DNA of 6,717 nt from CAYXBG01 sp964463145 (lineage in GTDB: Bacteria > Acidobacteriota > UBA6911 > RPQK01 > CBDAPI01): positions 1 to 6,717 of the forward strand of contig CAYXBG010000089.1 of assembly GCA_964463145.1 (NCBI GenBank). The letters run 5' to 3'. Positions within the stretch are counted from its first letter, which is position 1; the number at the start of each line of letters is the position of its first letter. The position numbers and the translations under genes were made by a program. The notes below the pieces were generated by a model. It saw nothing but the letters and a program-made list of their open reading frames with translations. It had not been told where the DNA came from and ran no database searches. Positions 1 through 5,835 of this stretch are shown here, piece after piece.

Positions 1-743
1 GTATTTTGATCCCTAAGGTGGATAAAAATTGGCATATCTTTATCAGCCGCAAGTTGAAAAAGGCCAACCAGTTCCTCTCGAGTAGAGGCCGGGGTATAAC
101 TGATCCCTAGGCCAAGACCAAGCGCTCCTTCCTTGAGACCATCTACTAACATCTCGTTAGTTTCCGTCAATTGCTCTGGGGTCGCCTGCTTCTCAGCATA
201 GTCCTTATTCTCGGCCAAGGTAGAATCTTCGGGCGCCAACATCGGCCAATGAGGTACATCTAATCCACTCATGAGCTTTATCCTGGCCGAGGTGTGACCG
301 ACCGTTGCTCCATAGTGGAGCAACGCTTTTCCCTCCCGTGATTTCAGCCATTCCTCAACAGGAAATACTCCAACTTCCAGTTCTAGAGCCGTAGTCACTC
401 CATCAGCTGCTTGCAACCTATTACTGATTGGGTCCTGTCCATGGGCGTGTAAATCTATAAATCCAGGAGCGACAACCAACCCAGTCACATCTATGATCTC
501 CCGGCCTTCGATCAATTCTTCTGTGACGATGATAATTTTCCCGCCAAGAATCCCAACATTCCTGACAGCATCCAGGCCAGTATCTGGGTCCATTACTCTT
601 CCTCCCTGGAGAACGAGATCAAGAGAATCGACCTGCGTGCTTGAGGTCCCACAGGAGCATATAGCTAACAGCCCAACTAGAATAACCACTTGGATCAAAC
701 GGTATACACGTCTAATAAGATTGGGATAATTTTCAGGAGACAT
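1..743 (-). CDS. Amidohydrolase lipoprotein, N-acyl-D-amino-acid deacylase type (3' end missing)
   Basis: This is the first 247 residues of a metal-dependent amidohydrolase; the rest lies beyond the window edge. The N-terminus is basic (residues 11-15), followed by a hydrophobic stretch (18-29) and an ICSC lipobox, so C31 is the likely lipidated cysteine and the enzyme would sit on a membrane facing the periplasm. A small beta-sandwich start (LVLQGGRVMDPDTG, 43-56) leads into APGFIDLHAHGQD (92-104), where H99 and H101 form the HxH metal motif. GALGLGLGISYTPAS (206-220) is the D-aminoacylase family signature, and IHLRDQ (241-246) probably supplies another metal histidine, H242. Where classic D-aminoacylases have GNCG after GVTT, this protein has GVTTALELEVG (115-125), which I recall from D-glutamate-deacylase-like members. 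The substrate, an N-acylated or otherwise blocked amino acid, is inferred only. The ATG is preceded by GAGGAGG at 755-761, a rather long 11 nt away. Family is fairly sure; substrate is not. Confidence 0.85.
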   Translation of the reverse strand, partial: MSPENYPNLIRRVYRLIQVVILVGLLAICSCGTSSTQVDSLDLVLQGGRVMDPDTGLDAVRNVGILGGKIIIVTEELIEGREIIDVTGLVVAPGFIDLHAHGQDPISNRLQAADGVTTALELEVGVFPVEEWLKSREGKALLHYGATVGHTSARIKLMSGLDVPHWPMLAPEDSTLAENKDYAEKQATPEQLTETNEMLVDGLKEGALGLGLGISYTPASTREELVGLFQLAADKDMPIFIHLRDQN

Positions 744-1102
744 AACTTTCAAATCCTCCTCAAGGAATTAGATAGCTCAACCAGGTTTCGTTCAGAGATA
801 GTAACGCTTATGGTGTTTTTTGTATTCGGACAACGAATCTAAATTACCAGAATTGGAGAATAAGAATCTTTTAAAAATTATTTGGGCCGGATACATTTAC
901 AGCAAAAAATCTAGCAACAACGATGGACCCATATTTTATAGGAGAACTGTTATCCGGAACTCTCTGGATAATCCGCTTCAATACCTTGCAGTGACAAATG
1001 AAATGTTCATGCAATTAGACATTTACTACTGGTTTATGATTCTATCAGTGGTGGCATATTGTTTGTGCGTAAATCAAAATCTCTTTTCCTGGGGGATAAA
1101 GA
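744..1102. other. AT-richer intergenic region between divergent genes
   Basis: This 359-nt gap separates the start of the amidohydrolase gene (minus) from the start of the small membrane protein gene (plus), so promoters for both should lie here. I see no convincing -35/-10 pair; TATGAT at 1035-1040 is a fair -10 for the plus gene but lacks a good -35. A TTG-started open frame (820-1110, 96 codons) runs through it and overlaps the next gene by 8 nt, but it has no ribosome binding site and no recognisable domain, so I do not call it a gene. A hairpin at 950-971 (TTATCCGGA paired with TCTGGATAA, one G-U pair, 4-nt loop) is visible. The stretch is visibly richer in A and T than the flanking genes, which is normal for a promoter region but could also be a decayed gene. 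Confidence 0.6.
755..761 (-). promoter_or_regulatory. Ribosome binding site of the amidohydrolase lipoprotein gene
   Basis: Read on the minus strand this is GAGGAGG, a near-perfect Shine-Dalgarno sequence, 11 nt before the ATG at 743. The spacing is longer than usual, but no other in-frame start lies nearer that would keep the signal peptide and lipobox. Confidence 0.6.
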
Positions 1103-1441
1103 ATGAATGAGAGAGTTCTAACAATTGTTTCAGTGGCCGCTGCTGTTCTTGCGGTATTCGTAGCGCTAGAGTGGTGGGCACTCATTTTATTGGCTCTTGG
1201 CCTATTGGCCGGATTCACGAATCCAGAAGGTGATCCTGTCCAAAGGATGGTCATCCTCGTTGCTGCGCTTGGGTTGCCGCACGTTGCGGACAGCCTAGAT
1301 GTGATCCCACAAGTTGGGGGACACATTAATAGCATCATAGATAACGTTGCTGCTGTTCTCGCTGGAACCGCGGTGGCTAACTTTCTGATGGCGCTTAAGG
1401 ATCGGCTTATGCCTCCTAGTAGCAGCGGACCTGCTTACTAA
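1103..1441 (+). CDS. Small multi-helix membrane protein of unknown function (112 aa)
   Basis: I do not recognise this as a named gene. The protein has hydrophobic helices at about residues 4-20 and 23-38, nearly continuous and joined by LEWW, then 48-62 and 78-97. Between them is a conserved-looking loop, GFTNPEGDPVQR (37-48), and a Gly/Pro-rich link, DVIPQVGGH (66-74). The tail ends in a short Pro/Ser-rich segment, MPPSSSGPAY. From memory the layout (GLLxGFxN, a short helix, IPxVGxxxxxIxxN, AxxxALKxxx) resembles uncharacterised small membrane proteins found in archaea and bacteria; I cannot confirm homology. The ATG has a modest GGGGGA at 1091-1096, 6 nt upstream. It is the only plus-strand gene here, faces away from the amidohydrolase gene, converges on the GGT-like gene and ends just before a good terminator, so it is probably transcribed alone. 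That it is a real gene is supported by the membrane pattern, start signal and terminator. Confidence 0.75.
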   Translation: MNERVLTIVSVAAAVLAVFVALEWWALILLALGLLAGFTNPEGDPVQRMVILVAALGLPHVADSLDVIPQVGGHINSIIDNVAAVLAGTAVANFLMALKDRLMPPSSSGPAY

Positions 1442-1467
1442 AAGGAAAGTATAAAACCACATTGTGC

Positions 1468-1507
1468 TCCCCGTCTGTAACCGGGCGGGGGTACTTTTCT
1501 TTTTTTG
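1468..1507 (+). terminator. Intrinsic terminator of the small membrane protein gene
   Basis: CCCCG (1469-1473) pairs with CGGGG (1486-1490), with extra G-U and C-G pairs inward around a GTAACC loop. The stem is followed at 1495-1507 by TTTTCTTTTTTTG. It lies 27 nt after the stop codon at 1441, the classic rho-independent arrangement on the plus strand. On the minus strand no T-run follows closely, so it would not serve the convergent gene well. Confidence 0.8.
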
Positions 1508-1515
1508 TGTGTACC

Positions 1516-1540
1516 CTTGCCGGATTTTCTTTCCGGCGGG
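1516..1540. other. GC-rich hairpin between convergent genes
   Basis: GCCGGA (1519-1524) pairs with TCCGGC (1532-1537) around a 7-nt loop, and the stem can be lengthened by two G-T pairs and one C-G pair. It lies 20 nt beyond the 3' end of the GGT-like gene. On the minus strand it is followed by an A-rich stretch rather than T residues, so it may mark or protect the 3' end of that transcript but is not a textbook terminator in either direction. Confidence 0.5.
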
Positions 1541-1560
1541 CCTTATAGGTAGTCTTGCCC

Positions 1561-3363
1561 CTACAGACCGACAACGTAGTTGTTCTTTGCGGGGCTTACA
1601 CCTCCCATGATTACCCCGTTCTCAGGGCTAATCATGATCATCTTGACTCCACCTGCCCCAGACGTAGTCTGCATATAGGGTTGCTGTAACTCAACCACGT
1701 TGACGCTGTGTCCTTTCCTGGACAAATCACTGCCAATGTATTCAGCGAGTACTCGCGGTAATGTCAACTGCCCCTCTACTTCCTGCGGATATGAAGAAGC
1801 AGCGAAGGCCGTACTCGTGACAGTCGGAGCTTCGACTGCCTGTTGGACATTCATCTCAAAGATGACAATATTTAAAAAAGCTTGTAGCATCGCCTGCGGT
1901 TGATTGTCACCCCCGGGCGTATTCCAGGCTAAATAAGGCCTGCCATTCTTCATTGCAAGGGCTGGGTTCACCGTGTGACGGGGACGCTTGCCTGGTACTA
2001 GTACATTCACATTGTTTTCCTCAAGACTAAAGTTGAGCATTCGATCATTAAGCACATAACCACCACCCTCGACGATCATGCCACTACCAAACCCAAAGTT
2101 AACACTGTGAGTGACTGAAACGAGATTTCCAAACCGATCTGCGATTGAAAAAGAAGATGTCTCACCTGTCTCCTTTTCTTTCATATTCCTTTCGATGGGG
2201 ATGGGGCCCTTTTCGTATTCGACACGATAGCCCTCCAGTATGCCTTCTATCTTTCGGGGATCTCCCGGAGGTGCCTTGGGACTCATTGCCTGGTCAAGCC
2301 TTATGAGAGCACGACGCTTTGCAGCATACTCTTTTGAGAGTAGTCCCTTAATAGGCATATCCTGCACAAAACGAGGATCTCCGATGTAGGCATTGCGGTC
2401 AGCAAAAGAGAGTTTCATCGCCTCAACAATTAGATGAATGTACTGGGAAGAGTTATGCTCTAGCTTCGCTAATTCGAACCCTTCTAAAATGTTCAAAGCT
2501 ATAAGCATAACGATACCCTGCGAGTTCGGTGCACTCTGGTATACATCCAGGCCTTTATAGGTCGTCATAATTGGCTCCGACTCTTCAGCCTGGTAAGAAG
2601 ACAGATCCTCATAACTCAAAAGCCCACCCTTGTTTTTATAGAAATTTGCACTAAGGTGAGCAAGGCTACCGGAATAGAAAGCATCTCCTCCTTCTGTAGC
2701 TACTGTCTTCAGAGTTTCTGCGAGATCTTTCTGGTAAAACATCCAACCCGGTTTCGGGGCCCTACCATCGTCTGTAAGAATCTTTACCGAAGAATCATAG
2801 GGTCGAATTCTGGTAAGATTTACGCCATGCTGCGAGGCTGCCCAGAATGTTAGCGGATGCCCCTTAGCTGCTGATTCAATTGCAGGCTGGAGAATCGTCC
2901 TGTAATCAAGTGTGCCATAACGCTTCAAAGCCAGATCAAATCCTCGTAGTGCTCCTGGCACAGCAGTCGATAGTGGGCCTGCATCAGGTATCCCGCCTTG
3001 TTTTTTATAAAAATCCCGTGTGGCAAGTTTGGGAGCTGGACCAGTTCCATTTATGAAAACAACCTTATCTTCCTTGGCTATATAAGCTAGTAGAAAGCCA
3101 TCACCCCCAACTCCAGCTTGGTGTTGCTCTACAACTGAGGTCATATAGAAAACCGCCACTGCTGCATCGATGGCGTTACCACCTTGCTGCATTATATGAA
3201 TGGCTGCCATCGCTTCCAGTGGATGCTCAGCAGCGACCATTGCCTCTTTACTCATGATCACCGGACGCCAGAAAGGCCGTTCGCTATGTGGTCGCGGTTG
3301 CGCGACGAGGGCAGAAAAGAACAGGAGGGAAACTACTAGTGTGAATGATTGGGGCGATTTCAT
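1561..3363 (-). CDS. Gamma-glutamyltransferase-family (Ntn) hydrolase, exported proenzyme
   Basis: This is a full-length 600-residue member of the gamma-glutamyltranspeptidase family, which cleaves itself into a large and a small subunit and uses the new N-terminal threonine as nucleophile. A signal peptide covers about residues 1-21 (hydrophobic 7-20, LVA before Q22), so it acts in the periplasm or outside. The large-subunit core starts with a GGNAIDAAVA block (61-70) and HQAGVGGDGF (81-90). The cleavage site is ETSSFSI, making T402 the nucleophile and the small subunit 199 residues, a normal size. The oxyanion glycines are in TPGGDNQPQ (482-490). Several glutamate-binding residues of classical GGT are replaced, the Arg region reads INGTGPAP, and no lid loop is present, which fits the YwrD/HpxW-like branch better than true glutathione hydrolase. 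Substrate is therefore unknown, most likely a gamma-glutamyl or related amide. AAGGAG lies 5 nt before the ATG. The gene follows tRNA-Leu after 122 nt. Confidence 0.93.
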   Translation of the reverse strand: MKSPQSFTLVVSLLFFSALVAQPRPHSERPFWRPVIMSKEAMVAAEHPLEAMAAIHIMQQGGNAIDAAVAVFYMTSVVEQHQAGVGGDGFLLAYIAKEDKVVFINGTGPAPKLATRDFYKKQGGIPDAGPLSTAVPGALRGFDLALKRYGTLDYRTILQPAIESAAKGHPLTFWAASQHGVNLTRIRPYDSSVKILTDDGRAPKPGWMFYQKDLAETLKTVATEGGDAFYSGSLAHLSANFYKNKGGLLSYEDLSSYQAEESEPIMTTYKGLDVYQSAPNSQGIVMLIALNILEGFELAKLEHNSSQYIHLIVEAMKLSFADRNAYIGDPRFVQDMPIKGLLSKEYAAKRRALIRLDQAMSPKAPPGDPRKIEGILEGYRVEYEKGPIPIERNMKEKETGETSSFSIADRFGNLVSVTHSVNFGFGSGMIVEGGGYVLNDRMLNFSLEENNVNVLVPGKRPRHTVNPALAMKNGRPYLAWNTPGGDNQPQAMLQAFLNIVIFEMNVQQAVEAPTVTSTAFAASSYPQEVEGQLTLPRVLAEYIGSDLSRKGHSVNVVELQQPYMQTTSGAGGVKMIMISPENGVIMGGVSPAKNNYVVGL

Positions 3364-3368
3364 TAGAG

Positions 3369-3374
3369 CTCCTT
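3369..3374 (-). promoter_or_regulatory. Ribosome binding site of the GGT-like gene
   Basis: On the minus strand this is AAGGAG, 5 nt upstream of the ATG at 3363. It fixes the start so that the protein begins with a complete signal peptide. Confidence 0.7.
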
Positions 3375-3415
3375 TAAAATCTGCTCGTTTCTAAATCCAG
3401 GTTCCTAGAATCGAT

Positions 3416-3444
3416 TATTTAGAGCCAGATAGTCCTAAATTGAA
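3416..3444 (-). promoter_or_regulatory. Possible promoter of the GGT-like gene
   Basis: On the minus strand TTCAAT (3439-3444) and TAAATA (3416-3421) are separated by exactly 17 nt and lie in the 122-nt gap between tRNA-Leu and the gene. Both boxes match the sigma-70 consensus only partly (3 of 6 and 4 of 6), so this is a weak guess; read-through from the tRNA is the alternative. Confidence 0.25.
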
Positions 3445-3485
3445 TACCCCCCCAACTGTCCTTCAGATCCTGATTCGAGCGGGTT

Positions 3486-3569
3486 TGCCCGGGGTGGGAA
3501 TCGAACCCACACGGGGTTACCCCCTCAGGATTTTAAGTCCTGTGCGTCTACCAGTTCCGCCACCCGGGC
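3486..3569 (-). tRNA. tRNA-Leu, anticodon UAA
   Basis: All parts of a class II tRNA can be folded by eye over 84 nt. The acceptor stem GCCCGGG (5' end at 3569) pairs with CCCGGGC (3493-3487), with discriminator A at 3486. The D arm is GCGGAACTGGTAGACGC. The anticodon stem CAGGA/TCCTG encloses the loop CTTAAAA, giving anticodon TAA at 3535-3533, which reads UUA and probably UUG. The long variable arm AGGGGGTAACCCCGT marks it as leucine, and the T arm is GTGGG-TTCGATT-CCCAC. The 3' CCA is not encoded, since the next bases are AAC, so it must be added by the CCA-adding enzyme. It sits 61 nt after the propeller gene on the same strand. Confidence 0.97.
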
Positions 3570-3580
3570 ATAGAACGGAA

Positions 3581-3609
3581 AGCTTAAAACAGTTGAAACA
3601 TGGGGGCAA
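3581..3609 (-). promoter_or_regulatory. Possible promoter of tRNA-Leu
   Basis: On the minus strand TTGCCC (3604-3609) and TAAGCT (3581-3586) are 17 nt apart, and the mature tRNA begins 11 nt after the -10 box, giving a very short leader. The -10 keeps the important first T, A and last T but is otherwise poor. It would lie wholly in the short gap after the propeller gene. Confidence 0.35.
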
Positions 3610-3630
3610 CCTATCTGCACTCTCTTCTGC

Positions 3631-4968
3631 CTAGTCTCCAGTAAAACCACGCTTGCCTATACAGTAAAGATGGTCCTCCGTCCTGATGAATATCTGACCG
3701 TCTGAAATGGCAGGTGTAGAGAGCGTATAGCTCTCCAGATCATTCTCAGCCAGAATCTCGAACTTAGGACCTGACTTGATAACTGTTGTTGTACCATCTT
3801 CACTAGTAACGTACAACTTACCGTCCGCTAAAACAGGTGATGCACTATATATACCGGGCTTCACACGTTTTTCCGCCCAGATCTGAGTACCCGTACGAGC
3901 GTCCAGGCAAGACATAACTCCTCGATCTCCCAATACGTAGAGGTATTTCCCGTCGCTGACAGGTGTTGGTACATCTGGGCCTTTGGTCGTTGACCATACC
4001 AGGTGTGATTCAGTTATATCTCCACGGCCTCCTACTTTAAATGCCTGGAGAGGATTCTTCCGCGAAGGCACATAGATGAGCCCCTCGCTGACTAGCGGTG
4101 ACGCGACGATCCGATAATGGCTAGCCTTGGTCGGGTTAAGGTTGCCTGCTCGCCATAATTCCTCACCGGTCCTCAAATCGTGACCTGTGACATAATCTCC
4201 TCCACTAATCACAAGTTCGGTATTCTCTCCATAATTAAGAATCATAGGAGTTGTATAAGAATCAGGTGATTCGCCCAAAGCGTCGGTAGGACGTTCTACT
4301 CGCCATAGTGTTCGGCCTGTATTCTTATCGATGGCCAATATATACGAAGGGTCATCGGTCTTCATCCCATGCAGGACTTGCAAATAAAGACTATCTTGGT
4401 AAAGCGCAGGGGATGAAGCATACCCCCACATCAGACCAAAAGCACCGTAATCTCGTTGTATGTCACGCGACCAAATCTCGTTGCCAGAAAAATCAAACCC
4501 CTTAAGAATCCCAGTTCCCGTCATCGCCCAAACATGGTTCCCGTCAGTGACCGGTGATGGAGAAGACATATTCTGCTTCCGCAGCTGTCTATTACCATCT
4601 CCCATCTCTCTAGACCAACGGATTTTCCCAGTGTTCCGATCCACACACCAAAGAGCCAATGAAGTGTCTTTCTCTGTTACCAAACTACTGCGAGATCGAC
4701 CTCCTTTTTGCCGACCCCTCACACGCACGACTCGTTCACCAGCATTGGCCATATTGAGGAAAATATAATCACCCCAAATGATAGGAGTGGAACCGCTCCA
4801 GGCCTTCATTTTTAGCTTCCAAACCACATTTTCTGTTGAACTCCACCTGAGGGGGAGATTTCTGTCAGGACTCCTTCCGTTCTGATTCGGCCCTCTCCAC
4901 TGCGGCCAGTCTGCAGCTGTGGCAGAAATCCCACTCAATAAGGCAACTAAACCAATAATAAAACGCAT
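3631..4968 (-). CDS. Exported PQQ-type beta-propeller repeat protein (445 aa)
   Basis: A signal peptide (about residues 1-19, ending ATAA before DWPQW) is followed by WPQWRGPNQNGRSP (21-34), the opening motif of a large family of secreted PQQ-like propellers. Repeated blades follow, each with the pattern of a strand, Asp/Arg-x-x-Thr-Gly and a docking Trp: RNTGKIRWS (111-119), SGNEIWS (161-167), KNTGRTLWR (215-223), RTGEELWR (266-273), and ARTGTQIWA (357-365), with a looser one at HLVWS (322-326). This matches a seven- or eight-bladed propeller. There is no adjacent-cysteine pair as in methanol dehydrogenase, so PQQ binding and enzyme activity are not indicated; a binding, scaffold or sugar/peptide-related role is possible but unproven. 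Residues 84-95 form an unusual Arg/Gly/Ser-rich insert in the first blade. The start signal is weak (AGAAGAGA a few nt upstream). The gene lies 147 nt after copB-like and 61 nt before tRNA-Leu. Confidence 0.9.
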   Translation of the reverse strand: MRFIIGLVALLSGISATAADWPQWRGPNQNGRSPDRNLPLRWSSTENVVWKLKMKAWSGSTPIIWGDYIFLNMANAGERVVRVRGRQKGGRSRSSLVTEKDTSLALWCVDRNTGKIRWSREMGDGNRQLRKQNMSSPSPVTDGNHVWAMTGTGILKGFDFSGNEIWSRDIQRDYGAFGLMWGYASSPALYQDSLYLQVLHGMKTDDPSYILAIDKNTGRTLWRVERPTDALGESPDSYTTPMILNYGENTELVISGGDYVTGHDLRTGEELWRAGNLNPTKASHYRIVASPLVSEGLIYVPSRKNPLQAFKVGGRGDITESHLVWSTTKGPDVPTPVSDGKYLYVLGDRGVMSCLDARTGTQIWAEKRVKPGIYSASPVLADGKLYVTSEDGTTTVIKSGPKFEILAENDLESYTLSTPAISDGQIFIRTEDHLYCIGKRGFTGD

Positions 4969-5011
4969 CTTATTCTCTTCTTTTCGCTGTCAATATTTAC
5001 TCCAGAACTAA

Positions 5012-5040
5012 TATTTATAACAGAGAAGGCACGAATCCAA
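5012..5040 (-). promoter_or_regulatory. Possible promoter of the propeller gene
   Basis: On the minus strand TTGGAT (5035-5040) is followed after 17 nt by TAAATA (5012-5017); the overlapping TATAAA (5014-5019) is a better -10 but only 15 nt away. It lies in the 147-nt gap between the CopB-like gene and the propeller gene, about 45 nt before the start codon. Confidence 0.35.
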
Positions 5041-5115
5041 TATTCCAACTCTAACAGGAACGCGCCATGGAGCAAGAATCTACTCCCAAGGCCTCTGGCA
5101 TCTCAGTTCATGTAA

Positions 5116-5835
5116 TTAGTAAGACAGTTTCCATCCAATCAGGAAGTAAGTGTTTTCAAGCTCTGCCCGGTGGGCCTCAGCACTCCGTCGTGTCGCGGCC
5201 CAATTTCTTTCGAAGGCAACTCCTGCATAGTAAGAAACATGATGATTCACCTCATAGATCAAACGTAACCCCATATCTGTCACAATGACCCCAGTTTCAG
5301 TTACCCTATCTTCGGAACCCGAAATGGCAACGTCAAGATCAAGGGCGGGCTGCAAAGAAAGACGTTGTGTAATATCAAAATCTATGTCGACTTCGAAACG
5401 TCCTGCAACATCACCTGTTTCAAATACAAACAGACTAATATCCGTTCCAACAGAGTCGAGGAATTCCCCATTCACCCCCACAACTGCAGAAGTCCAAGCT
5501 GGAAGAGGTTCTAGATCTTGGCGAAATCCACCATAGACATACCATGACTCAGAAATATCTTTTCCCAGTAGGGCGTGCATCTCAAATGCACTCCACCCAC
5601 TTTCTTTATCAGCAATTTTTGATCTAATCCGACCTTCAAATCTCACCCCATCATTTTCCAGAACTATCTCTCCCTCAGCCTGTACAACGCTGCTCTGATC
5701 AGCATGTCCGCTTTGGCGATATTCCAGACGAGATACGCTGGCACTAAGTGAGGGATCCCCCGAGGCCTCTATGACCGATCCTGACAAAGTCACAACCGCC
5801 AGAGAAATTGACCATAAATATCTCAAACCACTCAC
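5116..5835 (-). CDS. CopB/PcoB-family outer-membrane beta-barrel protein, short form
   Basis: The 239-residue protein has a signal peptide (about 1-24, hydrophobic 8-18) and then the barrel part of the copper-resistance CopB/PcoB family. Recognisable elements are WYVYGGFRQDLEPLPAW (98-114), GRFEVDIDFDITQRLSLQP (145-163), MGLRLIYEV (188-196), GVAFERNW (205-212) and a C-terminal strand TYFLIGWKLSY (229-239) ending in an aromatic residue, as outer-membrane barrels do. CopB proteins take part in copper resistance with the multicopper oxidase CopA. Here the usual Met/His-rich N-terminal metal-binding segment is missing (only a lone SGHAD at 42-46), the protein is shorter than typical members, and no copA or metal regulator is visible, so a copper role is uncertain. 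The start is GTG at 5835, with GAGGAAGG ending 5 nt upstream; an in-frame TTG four codons later would cost little of the signal peptide but sits badly to that site. Family call is fairly firm. Confidence 0.82.
   Translation of the reverse strand: MSGLRYLWSISLAVVTLSGSVIEASGDPSLSASVSRLEYRQSGHADQSSVVQAEGEIVLENDGVRFEGRIRSKIADKESGWSAFEMHALLGKDISESWYVYGGFRQDLEPLPAWTSAVVGVNGEFLDSVGTDISLFVFETGDVAGRFEVDIDFDITQRLSLQPALDLDVAISGSEDRVTETGVIVTDMGLRLIYEVNHHVSYYAGVAFERNWAATRRSAEAHRAELENTYFLIGWKLSY

Noticed and set aside
1045..1338. Minus-strand open frame of 97 codons
   Set aside because: It is antisense to the small membrane protein, which has the better start signal, membrane pattern and terminator.
3447..3453. 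Run of seven C residues upstream of the GGT-like gene
   Set aside because: Possible slippage tract, but it lies outside any coding frame and just upstream of the guessed promoter; nothing shows it matters.
3440..3634. Plus-strand open frame of 64 codons
   Set aside because: It is read straight through the antisense of tRNA-Leu, giving the well-known false protein (GVGIEPTRG...) produced by tRNA complements.
4460..4768. Plus-strand open frame of 102 codons
   Set aside because: It lies wholly antisense within the propeller gene, whose repeats and signal peptide are clear; no start signal or domain is seen.
4988..4993. Perfect TTGACA on the minus strand before the propeller gene
   Set aside because: A -10 at 17 nt spacing would fall on the start codon itself, so it cannot drive this gene.
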